A DNA stretch of 64,000 bases from Massilia sp. erpn (GTDB lineage Bacteria > Pseudomonadota > Gammaproteobacteria > Burkholderiales > Burkholderiaceae_D), in NCBI RefSeq assembly GCF_024400215.1, contig NZ_CP053748.1, positions 6,084,116 to 6,148,115 of the forward strand. The letters run 5' to 3'. A program made the position numbers and the translations under genes. Below the pieces are notes generated by a model. That model saw nothing but the letters and a program-made list of their open reading frames with translations, was not told the origin of the DNA and searched no databases. Positions within the stretch are counted from its first letter, which is position 1. The number at the start of each line of letters is the position of its first letter. Positions 1 through 8,359 of this stretch are shown in pieces.

Positions 1-46
1 CCATGGCGGCCAGCAGCGGCAGCAAAACCAGTTTAGGGAAATGCAT
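1..46 (-). CDS. N-terminal fragment of an exported protein (cut by window edge)
   Basis: Reading leftward from an ATG at 46-44, the first 15 codons give MHFPKLVLLPLLAAM, which looks like the start of a signal peptide. An AGGAG-like ribosome binding site lies just upstream (complement of about 51-57). The gene leaves the window, so its product cannot be named. It lies on the same strand as, and just downstream of, the secreted heparin-lyase-like protein that ends at 69, so the two may be co-transcribed. Confidence 0.55.
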   Translation of the reverse strand, partial: MHFPKLVLLPLLAAM

Positions 47-68
47 CAGGTTCTCCTTTAGTCGGCGT

Positions 69-872
69 TCAATTGGCAGTGGCGCACGGCGTGCGGGATA
101 GCAGGTTCGGTGCGCTCTCATACCTTTCGACGACCCGGATAAAGTCGGCATAAATTTTCCTGCTGCCGATGCTGGCGTCGGCCGGTACGGACAGGCCCAC
201 GCGTGGCACATGCACCGCGCTGGGGTAGCTGTTGTGCGCAATCCTGGAGAAGTAGACTTCATTGCCGTTCAAATGCACATACAGTTCACCCTTGGCCGGC
301 GTGGCCGACCACCTGGCTTGAATCCCGAAGCAGTGCCATTTATTCTTTTCCGCCGTGCCGATCACGATGCTGCGGTGGGCAGTATTGGCTTCCGTGGCTT
401 CGCCGGCCGGAAGGTGATTGAAGTTCGTGTTCAACACCAGCTTACTGCCCCGTACTTGCACAGCCAATGGCGGCGGCAGCTGTCCTCCATCCACGGCGCT
501 ATCGATTTGCGCCAGCGTGACGGGCGCGTCGCTCTCGACCCAGCCATCCGCCGGAAGAAAAACACTGATCACATACGAACGCCAAGCCTGCTCCGCGCCA
601 TTCAACGTCGGGAACTGTTCGCCTTTCAGGAAGAAGTCGTTGCGCAAGGCCGGGCCGGCATTGTTCAGCGTGACCTCAACCACCGGGCGGCCTTTCGCCA
701 CCGGCACGTCGGTGCGAACCGCGATGCCGCCCCCACCCTGCACGCGCAGGCCATACAGTGTGGCAAAGTTGGCCCCGATCTCGGAAGGGGTTCCCGGCGG
801 GAGATCGGCGGCGCCAGCGTGCGCTGCGAACAGGCCGCCCAGCAGCAGGCCTGCATATCGTTTGAATTGCAT
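69..872 (-). CDS. Secreted polysaccharide-lyase-like protein (heparin lyase I type fold)
   Basis: A 267-residue protein when started at the ATG at 872, which has an AGGA ribosome binding site and begins with a clear signal peptide (MQFKRYAGLLLGGLFAAHAGAA). A longer reading from 932 adds 20 residues in front of the signal peptide and is less likely. The body has the look of the heparin lyase I / alginate-lyase-like jelly roll: a W-R-S-Y-V-I-S-V-F strand, then W-H-C-F-G-I-Q-A-R-W and G-E-L-Y-V-H-L-N-G-N-E-V strands. The family binds or cleaves acidic polysaccharides in the periplasm or outside the cell. I could not identify catalytic residues, so activity is not assured. Family assignment is from strand pattern only. 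Confidence 0.5.
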   Translation of the reverse strand: MQFKRYAGLLLGGLFAAHAGAADLPPGTPSEIGANFATLYGLRVQGGGGIAVRTDVPVAKGRPVVEVTLNNAGPALRNDFFLKGEQFPTLNGAEQAWRSYVISVFLPADGWVESDAPVTLAQIDSAVDGGQLPPPLAVQVRGSKLVLNTNFNHLPAGEATEANTAHRSIVIGTAEKNKWHCFGIQARWSATPAKGELYVHLNGNEVYFSRIAHNSYPSAVHVPRVGLSVPADASIGSRKIYADFIRVVERYESAPNLLSRTPCATAN

Positions 873-1062
873 GGTGTCCTTTCGAAAATGCGGCCGGACA
901 CCGGCAAGAACGCCGCGGATGCGCTTACTCAAGGCTCCGGCCTGCGGGCCGTATGATAAGCGCTTACCGCAGATTTGTTAATTTTTTATATATCCTTTAG
1001 TGCACGCAAAAGCGGCTGGCGCCGCGTCGACGGAAGCCAGCCACGATAGCCGCAACAAAGGA

Positions 1063-2268
1063 TCAATAACCGATCTCTTTGAAGTACTCGCTGCGCGCCT
1101 GCAGGGCGGTATCGGCGAAGTCCGAGAACAGGCCGTCCACGCCCAGGGCGTAGAAGTGCTTGTATTCGGCTTTCGGATCGCCCTTGTAGTCGCTGGCCAG
1201 GCGGCGCTTCTCGTTGCGGAAGGTATAGGGGTGGACGAACAGGCCGGCCTTGTGGGCATCGCTGACCAGGGTGGTGGCTGGCAGGGTCACGGCATCGGCC
1301 TCGTTCACCTTGCCGTCGCCGTTCACGTCCACCACTTTGCCGTCCGTGCCCACCGTGCCTTTGACGCTGACGATGTAGCGCTTCCATGGACCGATGCCGT
1401 CGGCATAGGATTTGATCTCGGCCAGGCCGGCTGGCGTGACCATGGCGCTGAACAGGCGCTTGTCGCCCGCCAGCGCCCAGTCGTATGGACGGTCATACGG
1501 CGCGGCGAAAGTCAGGGTGCCGGTTTTCAGATCGACATCGTCGGCGTCGATCAGCTGCACCAGCTTCAGTTTCGAACCTTTGCTGCGGATGTATTTCAGG
1601 CTGCCCGGTTCAAAGGACTGGATGAAGACCGGCGCGCTGGCATCGTTCCAGCCGGCGGCGGAGAGCAGCGCCAGCAGCTTGTCTTCCAGCGGCAGGCCAA
1701 GCTGCCGGTGGAAGGTCGGATTCTTGGTCTCGGGGTAGATGGTGATGGTGCGGCCGCTCTTCTTGATCATGTCGACGATTTCCTGGATCGTCGCAATCTT
1801 GTACTTGCCGTTGAACTGCTGCGGACGTTCAGCGTCGGTGGACGTGCCGCCCAGGGTCTTGATCTCGGCCAGCGTGAAGTCGCTGGCGAACCAGCCTTCC
1901 TGCGTTTCGCCATCGACATTCACGGTGCGCTTGCGCGCCGCAAATTCGGGATGGGAAGCGACGTCGGTGCTGTAAGCCAGGTTCGGATCGTGGCGCGCGA
2001 TCAGCACGCCGTCCTTGGTGCTGATCACGTCCGGCTCGATGGCGTCGGCGCCCAGCTCGATGGCTTTGGCATACGCTTCCACTGTCTCTTCCGGGATATA
2101 GCCGCTGGCGCCGCGGTGGGCCACGACCAGGGCGGGCTTGCCGTCCAGGGTATTCAGCTTGACCAGGCTGATGCTATCGCTGCCGCCGCAGGCGCTCAGG
2201 ACCAGCAGGGCCGCGCACAGGCTGGCGTTTTTCAGTTGGAACCGAACGGCCTTCTCTTGCTTCTTCAT
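1063..2268 (-). CDS. glpQ: Lipoprotein glycerophosphodiester phosphodiesterase
   Basis: A 401-residue protein with a lipoprotein signal ending LVLSAC (Cys27), so probably membrane-anchored in the periplasm. The catalytic GDPD motifs are present: HRGASGYIPEET (His51, Arg52), EPD at about 78-80 and the second His in ARHDPNL (about 93). The enzyme hydrolyses glycerophosphodiesters to glycerol 3-phosphate and an alcohol, providing phosphate and glycerol. A DVNGDGKVNEAD stretch near residue 315 resembles a calcium-binding EF/dockerin-type loop. It starts at the ATG at 2268 with an AGGGAAG site 7 bases upstream. A Pho box and matching -10 lie upstream, consistent with phosphate-starvation control. 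The glpQ symbol follows function; orthology to E. coli glpQ was not tested. Confidence 0.85.
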   Translation of the reverse strand: MKKQEKAVRFQLKNASLCAALLVLSACGGSDSISLVKLNTLDGKPALVVAHRGASGYIPEETVEAYAKAIELGADAIEPDVISTKDGVLIARHDPNLAYSTDVASHPEFAARKRTVNVDGETQEGWFASDFTLAEIKTLGGTSTDAERPQQFNGKYKIATIQEIVDMIKKSGRTITIYPETKNPTFHRQLGLPLEDKLLALLSAAGWNDASAPVFIQSFEPGSLKYIRSKGSKLKLVQLIDADDVDLKTGTLTFAAPYDRPYDWALAGDKRLFSAMVTPAGLAEIKSYADGIGPWKRYIVSVKGTVGTDGKVVDVNGDGKVNEADAVTLPATTLVSDAHKAGLFVHPYTFRNEKRRLASDYKGDPKAEYKHFYALGVDGLFSDFADTALQARSEYFKEIGY

Positions 2269-2301
2269 TATTGCTTCCCTTGCTGTGTTTTTGACAACGG
2301 C

Positions 2302-2335
2302 ATTCTAGGGAGGCTAAATGACAGCTTCATGACGG
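2302..2335 (-). promoter_or_regulatory. Pho box with -10 element upstream of the glycerophosphodiesterase gene
   Basis: On the minus strand CCGTCAT (2335-2329), four bases, then CTGTCAT (2324-2318) match the 7-4-7 PhoB recognition pattern with one mismatch in the first half. Ten bases further on is TAGAAT (2307-2302), a good -10 at the spacing typical of PhoB-activated promoters, where the box replaces the -35. The gene start at 2268 is 33 bases downstream of the -10. Confidence 0.7.
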
Positions 2336-2449
2336 CAAGCAAGCGTGCGGCCTGGGGATGCGGAAAGTCCCGATTGAATCCGTAAAATTTCTCCATGGCA
2401 ATTTTGTGGTATAATTGCATATTAATCAATTTTGCAATCGAGGGTTTTT

Positions 2450-3079
2450 ATGCTTCTGATCTGGGGTAAGCGCAACTACGGCGCGGTCGAAAAAGTCGGC
2501 AACATGGCGGTCAAAACCCGCTTCGGCCATTTCTGGTATCTGCCGCTGTTTCCAACGCAAAGCTTCTATATCAACAGCGAGAAGGACACCGGCTACGATC
2601 TGCGCAAAATCCATTGGCGTTCGGTGCTGTGCGCCTATCTGCGCGTGTGGATGCCGCTGCTCTTCATCATGGGCGTGTTCGCCGCGCTGGATGGTATCGG
2701 CGTAATCAGTGCCGCCGTGCTGCTGCTGTCGGCCGCAGGCTTTATCGCCAGCTTCAAGCTGGGCAAGAAATTCGCGCGCGCCGAGAGCGAGCAGGTGCGC
2801 AACCTGATGGACAAGCACTTCGGCATCGCCATCGATCCGCTGGACTGCAAACACAGCATGGCCGAACACATCGACCTGCGCGCGCGCGAACTGAGTGGCG
2901 CGCCCGTGGCGGAAGGCTGGTATCGCCAGGTGCTGAAAGACCTGTTCAGCGCGCCCGATCTGGTCGAACTGGCCATTCTGCGCGCCCGCTGCGAACAGCT
3001 CGACGCCGAGCTGCAACTGCAGGTCTGCCGCAGGCTGAATCCGCAAAGCGCCAACGCCGCCCTGGCTGGCGCGGTCTGA
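2450..3079 (+). CDS. Membrane protein of unknown function
   Basis: A 209-residue protein from the ATG at 2450 (preceded by a GAGGG site); the TTG at 2432 would add six residues. The N-terminal motif M-L-L-I-W-G-K-R-N-Y-G followed by WYLPLFPTQSFYI is like that of small membrane proteins that often start with a zinc ribbon, but no cysteine pair is visible here. One or two membrane segments lie at about residues 65-105 (W-M-P-L-L-F-I-M-G-V-F, then I-S-A-A-V-L-L-L-S-A-A-G). The rest is a soluble, helical, charged domain. It sits 14 bases ahead of the DUF945-like gene and may share its transcript. Function unknown. Confidence 0.6.
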   Translation: MLLIWGKRNYGAVEKVGNMAVKTRFGHFWYLPLFPTQSFYINSEKDTGYDLRKIHWRSVLCAYLRVWMPLLFIMGVFAALDGIGVISAAVLLLSAAGFIASFKLGKKFARAESEQVRNLMDKHFGIAIDPLDCKHSMAEHIDLRARELSGAPVAEGWYRQVLKDLFSAPDLVELAILRARCEQLDAELQLQVCRRLNPQSANAALAGAV

Positions 3080-3093
3080 GTCGGGGAAGTCAT

Positions 3094-4020
3094 ATGAAAC
3101 ACGCATTCCTTCGCAATACCTTCCTGCTTGCGGCACTGGCGCCGCAAGCCTTTGCCGCACCGGCGCCGGCGCCGGCGCAGGAAAGAGTCATTACTGTGCC
3201 TACCCTGTCCATGTCGTCGCAGGACTCGCAACTGATCGTCGCGCCACGCGAAATCCGCACGGCAGGTCCGCGCGGCGCGGACGAACTGTGGTTCGGCAAT
3301 GCTCGAGTAACGATTCCCTCGGCCTATTTTTCCGTGTCGACGATGGAACTGAAATTCGGCAGCATCGAGCAGACTGTGCGCACCACCACGCGCGGCAAGC
3401 TGGCCGACTCGCAGTCCGACGTGCGCCTGGCTTCCATCGAAGTCTTCGGCCAGCGCATCGAGGACGTGCACCTCGGCGTGCGCTTTGAAAAATTCGATCT
3501 GGCCGAAATGCACAAGGTCGAAAAGGACGCTGCCTTCATGAGCAATGCCTTCACCAGCATCGAAGCGTTCAACGCCAAGCGCGGCAACGTGCTGATGGCC
3601 ATGGCGCGTTCCGCCGTGCGCCATGGCAGCCGTGTTGTGCTGGATGATTTCAGCCTGAACTACAAGAACTTCCGCGCCCGCGTGACGGGCCATTTCGGCT
3701 TGCGCGATGCCAGCGAAAAGGATCTGGCGTCGATACAGCAGATCCTGAAAAAAGTGGACGGCCGGATCGAGATCAGCGTGCCGGCCGGCATTCCGCGCGC
3801 CATGTGCCAGGCTTTCGTGCATACCGTGCCGAACATCCAAGGCACGGGCATGGAGCGCTGGCAGCAGCAACAGAACTGCTACCAGGCCGCCATGACGAAA
3901 GTTGTGGGCGAAGGCTGGGCGCGCATGGAAGACGGCGTGCTGCGCTCCACCATCATCATCAGCCAAGGTAATCTGAACGTAAACGGCAAAAGCACCAAAG
4001 TTAATTTGAGTGCCGATTAA
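3094..4020 (+). CDS. Exported DUF945-like (YdgA-type) protein
   Basis: A 308-residue protein starting at the ATG at 3094, with GGGGAAG five bases upstream and a signal peptide (MKHAFLRNTFLLAALAPQAFAAP). The body has repeated amphipathic strands of the kind found in the YdgA/DUF945 family: S-A-Y-F-S-V-S-T-M-E-L-K-F-G, V-R-L-A-S-I-E-V-F-G-Q-R-I-E-D-V-H-L-G-V-R-F and F-R-A-R-V-T-G-H-F-G-L. The family is periplasmic and of unknown role. Two cysteines near the C terminus (M-C-Q and N-C-Y-Q) could pair. Family assignment is tentative and rests on strand pattern. Confidence 0.55.
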   Translation: MKHAFLRNTFLLAALAPQAFAAPAPAPAQERVITVPTLSMSSQDSQLIVAPREIRTAGPRGADELWFGNARVTIPSAYFSVSTMELKFGSIEQTVRTTTRGKLADSQSDVRLASIEVFGQRIEDVHLGVRFEKFDLAEMHKVEKDAAFMSNAFTSIEAFNAKRGNVLMAMARSAVRHGSRVVLDDFSLNYKNFRARVTGHFGLRDASEKDLASIQQILKKVDGRIEISVPAGIPRAMCQAFVHTVPNIQGTGMERWQQQQNCYQAAMTKVVGEGWARMEDGVLRSTIIISQGNLNVNGKSTKVNLSAD

Positions 4021-4119
4021 AGCCACCGAGCCACCCCGCGCACGGTTACAAAGTGCGTGTTTTCGCCCTTGAAGCCGGGTGTATAGTTGGCCGCTTTCAG
4101 ACCAAGGGAGGAAAGCGAC

Positions 4120-4677
4120 GTGACACTCAAGGCGACACAGGCGGAACTCTATGCAATGGAGGGGGTGGCTCCCATCCTGGCAGGCGAGCATTCCTGCATA
4201 CTGCGCAAGACCCTCAAGCATAATCTGGATAACAAGGCGATCCATATCGGCACGCCGCTGATCATGTATGTGGCCCAGGGCCAGCAATTCATCAGCGACA
4301 GCGCGGGCCTGCACTATGTGGTCGATGAAGGGCAAATGGTCTTCCTGTCGCCGGGGACCTATAACGTCAGCCACCGCGTTACCGCGCACGCCAGCTTCGA
4401 TGCAATGCTGCTCTTTATCGACCGCCAACTGGTGGAGAAATGCTTGAACGATGCGGCGGCGGACAAGCCGCCGCCAGGCGACGACGGCAAGCGCATCCTG
4501 TATGCGGGAGAACAGATCCGCCGCTATATGGATGCACAGGAGTATGTGTACCGCAATGCCTGCAGCAACGATGCGCTGCTGGAGTTGAAACTGCTGGAAC
4601 TGCTGCACCTGATCGCACTGCAAGACCCGGCGCAGCAGCTGCTGCGCGCCATGCTGTCCGGCGGCGATCCCGCCTGA
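4120..4677 (+). CDS. ExsA/AraC-type ligand-binding domain protein without a DNA-binding domain
   Basis: A 185-residue protein. I place the start at the GTG at 4120 because AGGGAGGA lies 7-8 bases upstream; the upstream TTG at 4087 has no such site. The sequence matches the N-terminal cupin-like domain of ExsA-type AraC regulators: L-I-M-Y-V-A-Q-G-Q-Q-F-I, E-G-Q-M-V-F-L-S-P-G-T-Y-N-V-S, then a helical part with L-E-L-K-L-L-E-L-L-H-L-I-A. In ExsA relatives this leads straight into two helix-turn-helix motifs, but here the protein stops after L-R-A-M-L-S-G-G-D-P-A and no HTH remnant is visible downstream. It may act by partner binding or be a decayed regulator. Confidence 0.6.
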   Translation: MTLKATQAELYAMEGVAPILAGEHSCILRKTLKHNLDNKAIHIGTPLIMYVAQGQQFISDSAGLHYVVDEGQMVFLSPGTYNVSHRVTAHASFDAMLLFIDRQLVEKCLNDAAADKPPPGDDGKRILYAGEQIRRYMDAQEYVYRNACSNDALLELKLLELLHLIALQDPAQQLLRAMLSGGDPA

Positions 4678-4730
4678 AACGGCGGACTGCACGTAAGGCG
4701 CCTGCAGCTGCGGGCGCCCTTCCCTCTCGC

Positions 4731-6305
4731 TTACTTGAAGGCCTTGATCAAGGCGTCGATCTTCACCTTCACCGAATCGTCGTGGTGCCGGATGGGCGGC
4801 ACTTCACGCTCCACATCCAGCAGCTCATACACGGCCATCTGTGCCGCGCGCACCGAGTATTCGACGGTGAACACAACGTCCTCCGGCACTTCCACGAACT
4901 GGCTGACGAAAGCCAGGTTCTTCGAATTCTTCGGCACCGGCAACGGCCGGTCGGCATGGGCGCGCGGCATGAACATGCTGGTGATGTAAGGCATGCGGCA
5001 TGGGATGCAGTTCGCCGCCGTCATCAGTTCGTCGTAGTCGAAGTTCAGGTGGCCGCACAGCTCGCGCAAAATCTCTTCGCCGCTGCATTCGGCCATCGGC
5101 TTGGCCACGAAGTTGCCGATGCGGTCGGGATGCAGTCCATAGCCCCAGAACACCTTCACGCCCTGCGGCTGGTTGCGGAAGTGCGGCTGGTAAGCCAGCA
5201 CCACCGACATGAACCAGTTGGAATCCTTGAAGGTCACCAGGCCGCCGGTGCCGGCGCGGTTGCCGGTGAAGCGTTCCATCGCGTCGAAGAATTTGCTGTC
5301 CTTCAGCGTCACGGTGAAGGACTCCCACCATGCCTCCGGAATGCTGGAGTTGAAGACGGCCGGGTTGCCGAATTCGGGACGGTCCTTCGCCAGCTTTTCC
5401 CACAGTTCCCAGCCGCCGCTATCGCGCTTGGTCAGCTTGGCCGGCGCGTGGCACATGCTGCCGAAGCTCGACGCATCGGTCATCGACGCGTTCTGCACAA
5501 AGACCAGATCGTCCGGCCCCACGGCCACGGTGGCTTCGGCGCCGCCGCGCAGGTAGCGGATACCGGTGACCACATGCTTGCCGTCCTGCTGCACGATATC
5601 CAGGTCGGTGACCCGCGATTGCAGCTGCACCTGCACGCCCTGGTCGGACAGCCAGTGCCACAGCGGACGCACGAAGGAATCGTACTGGTTGAACACGGTG
5701 CGCTTCACGCCGGCCAGGGTTTCGATGCGCGAGAACTCCAGCATGAAGCGGTGCAGGTAGCGGCGGAATTCAACGGCGCTATGCCAAGGCTGGAAGGCAA
5801 AGGTGGTGGCCCACATATACCAGAACCTGGTCTCGAAGAATTCGGGCGACAGCCAATCGGTGATGGCGCTGGCGCCCAGGGCTTCCTCGTCGGCCTCGGT
5901 CAGGCGCAGCAGTTCCAGGCGGTCGTTCATGGAGAAGCCCATGGACTCCACGCACAGCTTGAAGCGGTTGCGGTCCACCAGGCGGGCGCGCGAATGCGAC
6001 TGGTTCTTCTGGTTGAATTCCAGGGTCTCTTCGAACACGGTTTTGCCGGCGTGGTCGATGGAGGGAATGGTTTTGAACAGATCCCAGGTGCACTCGTAGT
6101 TATCGGTGGTGAGCATGCGGCCGCCGCGCAGGCGGTAGCCGTCTTCGGCATTGCCGCCGCCATCCAGGCTGCCACCCGGCACGGGCAGCTCTTCGAAAAT
6201 GGTGATATTGCGGCCGGGGATGCCCGCGTCGCGGATCATAAAGGCCGCCGCGGCCAGGGAACCGATGCCGCTGCCGACCAGGTAGGCTTTGATGTTCTTG
6301 CTCAT
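4731..6305 (-). CDS. ohyA: Oleate hydratase (MCRA family)
   Basis: A 524-residue FAD-binding protein that adds water to the cis-9 double bond of oleate to give 10-hydroxystearate, a fatty-acid detoxifying or modifying step. The start at 6305 is set by a strong AGGAGG-type site (complement of 6311-6318); an upstream in-frame ATG at 6359 has none. The dinucleotide-binding motif Y-L-V-G-S-G-I-G-S-L-A is at residues 8-18, followed by E-L-P-V-P-G-G-S-L-D-G-G and the family hallmark R-G-G-R-M-L-T-T-D-N-Y-E-C-T-W. It is somewhat shorter than well-studied members (about 560-650 residues). A perfect Anr/FNR-type dyad lies 60 bases upstream. It is transcribed alone. Confidence 0.9.
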   Translation of the reverse strand: MSKNIKAYLVGSGIGSLAAAAFMIRDAGIPGRNITIFEELPVPGGSLDGGGNAEDGYRLRGGRMLTTDNYECTWDLFKTIPSIDHAGKTVFEETLEFNQKNQSHSRARLVDRNRFKLCVESMGFSMNDRLELLRLTEADEEALGASAITDWLSPEFFETRFWYMWATTFAFQPWHSAVEFRRYLHRFMLEFSRIETLAGVKRTVFNQYDSFVRPLWHWLSDQGVQVQLQSRVTDLDIVQQDGKHVVTGIRYLRGGAEATVAVGPDDLVFVQNASMTDASSFGSMCHAPAKLTKRDSGGWELWEKLAKDRPEFGNPAVFNSSIPEAWWESFTVTLKDSKFFDAMERFTGNRAGTGGLVTFKDSNWFMSVVLAYQPHFRNQPQGVKVFWGYGLHPDRIGNFVAKPMAECSGEEILRELCGHLNFDYDELMTAANCIPCRMPYITSMFMPRAHADRPLPVPKNSKNLAFVSQFVEVPEDVVFTVEYSVRAAQMAVYELLDVEREVPPIRHHDDSVKVKIDALIKAFK

Positions 6306-6364
6306 ATTGATACCTCCTATCAAAAATCTTGATTCATGGTAACAACTTTGCTTAAACATGAAGA

Positions 6365-6378
6365 TTGATCTAGATCAA
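6365..6378. promoter_or_regulatory. Anr/FNR-type box upstream of oleate hydratase
   Basis: TTGAT CTAG ATCAA is a perfect match to the FNR/Anr consensus TTGATN4ATCAA. On the minus strand a candidate -10, TACCAT (6340-6335), would put the transcription start near 6329, so the dyad centre (6371.5) would be about 42 bases upstream, the class II activator position. This would link oleate hydratase expression to low oxygen. Confidence 0.55.
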
Positions 6379-6496
6379 ATTCGCCCGGCTTAGAGGGTTT
6401 CATCTGATATGGTCGATTTGGCGGCCTTCTGCGTCTGTTTATTTTCTTGAAAGCAAGGGAAAATGGACCGTCACAGTCATCTGCAAGGAGATTCCC

Positions 6497-6697
6497 ATGC
6501 CCATCCCAACCAAGCGCGGTTTCGGCGAAACCATGATTGCCGTGGCCTGGTCCTTTGTCGGCCTGCGCCGCAGGCGCGACTTCGACAAGGACGTCGATGC
6601 GATGAATCCCCTGTATGTGATCGGCGCCGGCCTGATCGCGGTCGCCGTGCTGGTCGTCACCCTGATTTCCATCGTGCGTATGGTGGTCAGCGCATAA
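6497..6697 (+). CDS. Small DUF2970 membrane protein
   Basis: A 66-residue protein with an AAGGAG ribosome binding site 6 bases before the ATG. The layout is typical of DUF2970: an N-terminal amphipathic stretch (M-I-A-V-A-W-S-F-V-G-L-R-R-R-R), then an acidic link and one membrane helix at about residues 38-63 (L-Y-V-I-G-A-G-L-I-A-V-A-V-L-V-V-T-L). The family is common in Burkholderiales and has no assigned function. It stands alone between the oleate hydratase gene and the cystine transporter. Confidence 0.75.
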   Translation: MPIPTKRGFGETMIAVAWSFVGLRRRRDFDKDVDAMNPLYVIGAGLIAVAVLVVTLISIVRMVVSA

Positions 6698-6827
6698 GCT
6701 AATGCGCTCAGCGAGAATAGCCCGCAGTTAGCGGCAAAAAGACGGAAAAAGGATGGAACCGGGGCATACGCCCAGCCCCGATTCACTATAAAATCACCCT
6801 TTCCGCAAAACCTGAGTCAAGGTGTCC

Positions 6828-8228
6828 ATGGCTATTCAAGTGATCCTCAACCTGGCGGTGGCTGCCGCCATCCTGGCCTTCCTCTACCTCCAGCAGGCGC
6901 GCCACGCCACCTTCACGGTGCGCGTGTTCAGCGCCCTCGGCCTGGGCATCGTGCTCGGCGCCGGCCTGCAAGCCGTGTACGGCGCGGCCAATCCCATCCT
7001 CGCCAGCACCGGACAGTATCTGGACATCGTCGGCACCGGCTATGTGAAGCTGCTGCAGATGATCGTGATGCCGCTGATTATGGTGTCCATCATCGGCGCC
7101 ATTCTCAAGCTGAAGAACGCCAGCTCGCTGGGCAAGATCAGCGTGCTCACCATCGGCACCCTGATGCTGACCACCGTGGTGGCGGCCGCCATCGGCATCC
7201 TGATGGCCAAGCTGTTCGGCCTCACCGCCGTCGGCCTGACCTCGAACGCGGCCGAAGTGGCGCGCGGCGCCTACCTGCAGGGCAAGCTGCCCGATGCGCA
7301 GGCGATTTCGCTGCCGAACATGATCATCAGCTTCCTGCCCGCCAATCCCTTCCTCGACATGACAGGCGGACGCAAGACCTCCACCATTGCGGTGGTGATC
7401 TTCTCCATCTTCATCGGCATCGCCGCCACCGGCATCGCGCAGAAGAAGCCGGACGAATTCGCCTCCTTCGAACGCTTCATCCATGTAGCGCATACCATCG
7501 TCATGCGCCTGGTGACCATCGTGCTGCGCCTGACTCCCTATGGCGTGTTCGCGCTGATGGCGCAGGTCGTCGCCACCTCCAGCTATGCCGACATCCTGAA
7601 CCTGATCGGCTTCGTGCTGGCCTCCTACTGCGCGCTGATCCTGATGTTCGGCGTGCATCTGGGCCTGGTCTCGGCCAGCGGCCTGAATCCGCTGCGCTTC
7701 GTGAAGAAGATCTTCCCGGTGCTGGTGTTCGCCTTCACCTCGCGCACCAGCGCCGGTTCGATTCCGATGAGCGTGCAGACCCAGACCCAGCGCCTGGGCA
7801 CGCCGGAAGGCATCGCCAACTTCGCCGCCTCGTTCGGCGCCACCATCGGCCAGAACGGCTGCGCCGGCATCTACCCGGCCATGCTGGCGGTGATGATCGC
7901 GCCCACCGTGGGCATCGATCCCTTCACCATCGGCTTCCTGCTGCCGCTGCTGGCCATCATCATGGTCGGCTCGGTCGGCGTGGCCGGCGTGGGCGGCGGC
8001 GCCACCTTTGCCGCGCTGATCGTGCTGTCCTCGCTCGATCTGCCGGTGGCGCTGGCCGGCCTGCTGATCTCGATCGAACCGCTGATCGATATGGGCCGCA
8101 CTGCGCTCAATGTGAGCGGCTCCATCACGGCCGGCACCGTCACCAGCCGCGTGCTCGGCGAAACCGATCTGGCCGTCTTCAACCGCGACGACGATAGCGG
8201 CAACGACAGCGAAACGCTGGCCGCCTGA
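6828..8228 (+). CDS. tcyP: L-cystine / dicarboxylate-family sodium symporter (TcyP-like)
   Basis: A 466-residue multi-span membrane protein of the dicarboxylate/amino acid:cation symporter family. The ATG at 6828 has AAGG upstream; a GTG two codons earlier is possible. Family features include M-I-V-M-P-L-I-M-V-S-I-I-G-A, the helical-hairpin serine motif F-T-S-R-T-S-A-G-S-I-P, and A-S-F-G-A-T-I-G-Q-N-G-C-A-G-I-Y-P, which closely resembles TcyP/YdjN cystine importers rather than DctA. The second hairpin V-A-G-V-G-G-G-A-T-F and D-M-G-R-T-A-L-N-V are present. The role is probably cystine uptake for sulfur. A rho-independent terminator follows, so it is monocistronic. Confidence 0.82.
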   Translation: MAIQVILNLAVAAAILAFLYLQQARHATFTVRVFSALGLGIVLGAGLQAVYGAANPILASTGQYLDIVGTGYVKLLQMIVMPLIMVSIIGAILKLKNASSLGKISVLTIGTLMLTTVVAAAIGILMAKLFGLTAVGLTSNAAEVARGAYLQGKLPDAQAISLPNMIISFLPANPFLDMTGGRKTSTIAVVIFSIFIGIAATGIAQKKPDEFASFERFIHVAHTIVMRLVTIVLRLTPYGVFALMAQVVATSSYADILNLIGFVLASYCALILMFGVHLGLVSASGLNPLRFVKKIFPVLVFAFTSRTSAGSIPMSVQTQTQRLGTPEGIANFAASFGATIGQNGCAGIYPAMLAVMIAPTVGIDPFTIGFLLPLLAIIMVGSVGVAGVGGGATFAALIVLSSLDLPVALAGLLISIEPLIDMGRTALNVSGSITAGTVTSRVLGETDLAVFNRDDDSGNDSETLAA

Positions 8229-8253
8229 GACTGCCCGGAAACGGACACCCATG

Positions 8254-8287
8254 GCCGCTGACGGGCATTGCCCGCAGCGGCTTTTTT
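8254..8287 (+). terminator. Rho-independent terminator of the tcyP-like gene
   Basis: GCCGCTG (8254-8260) pairs with CAGCGGC (8275-8281), with an inner GGGC/GCCC extension, followed by a run of six T residues. It separates the transporter from the sigma-54 operon. Confidence 0.8.
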
Positions 8288-8343
8288 CTTGCCCGCACCG
8301 CAGAGCGCCTGCAACGGCGGGCCTTCCCTGATTTCCGCTGAGC

Positions 8344-8359
8344 TGGCACGGAGTTTGCA
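8344..8359 (+). promoter_or_regulatory. Sigma-54 (RpoN) promoter of the adaptor/ABC/NtrC operon
   Basis: TGGCAC, five bases, TTGCA: the invariant GG (8345-8346) and GC (8357-8358) are exactly ten bases apart, as required for the -24/-12 elements. The first gene of the operon starts at 8392. The operon encodes its own NtrC-type activator and kinase, so autoregulation is likely. A 7-bp inverted repeat, TGCAATA (8356-8362) and TATTGCA (8370-8376), overlaps the -12 and start region. Confidence 0.8.

Noticed and set aside
4678..4730. GC-rich hairpin after the AraC-like gene considered as a terminator
   Set aside because: The stem is imperfect and has no T-run on either strand.
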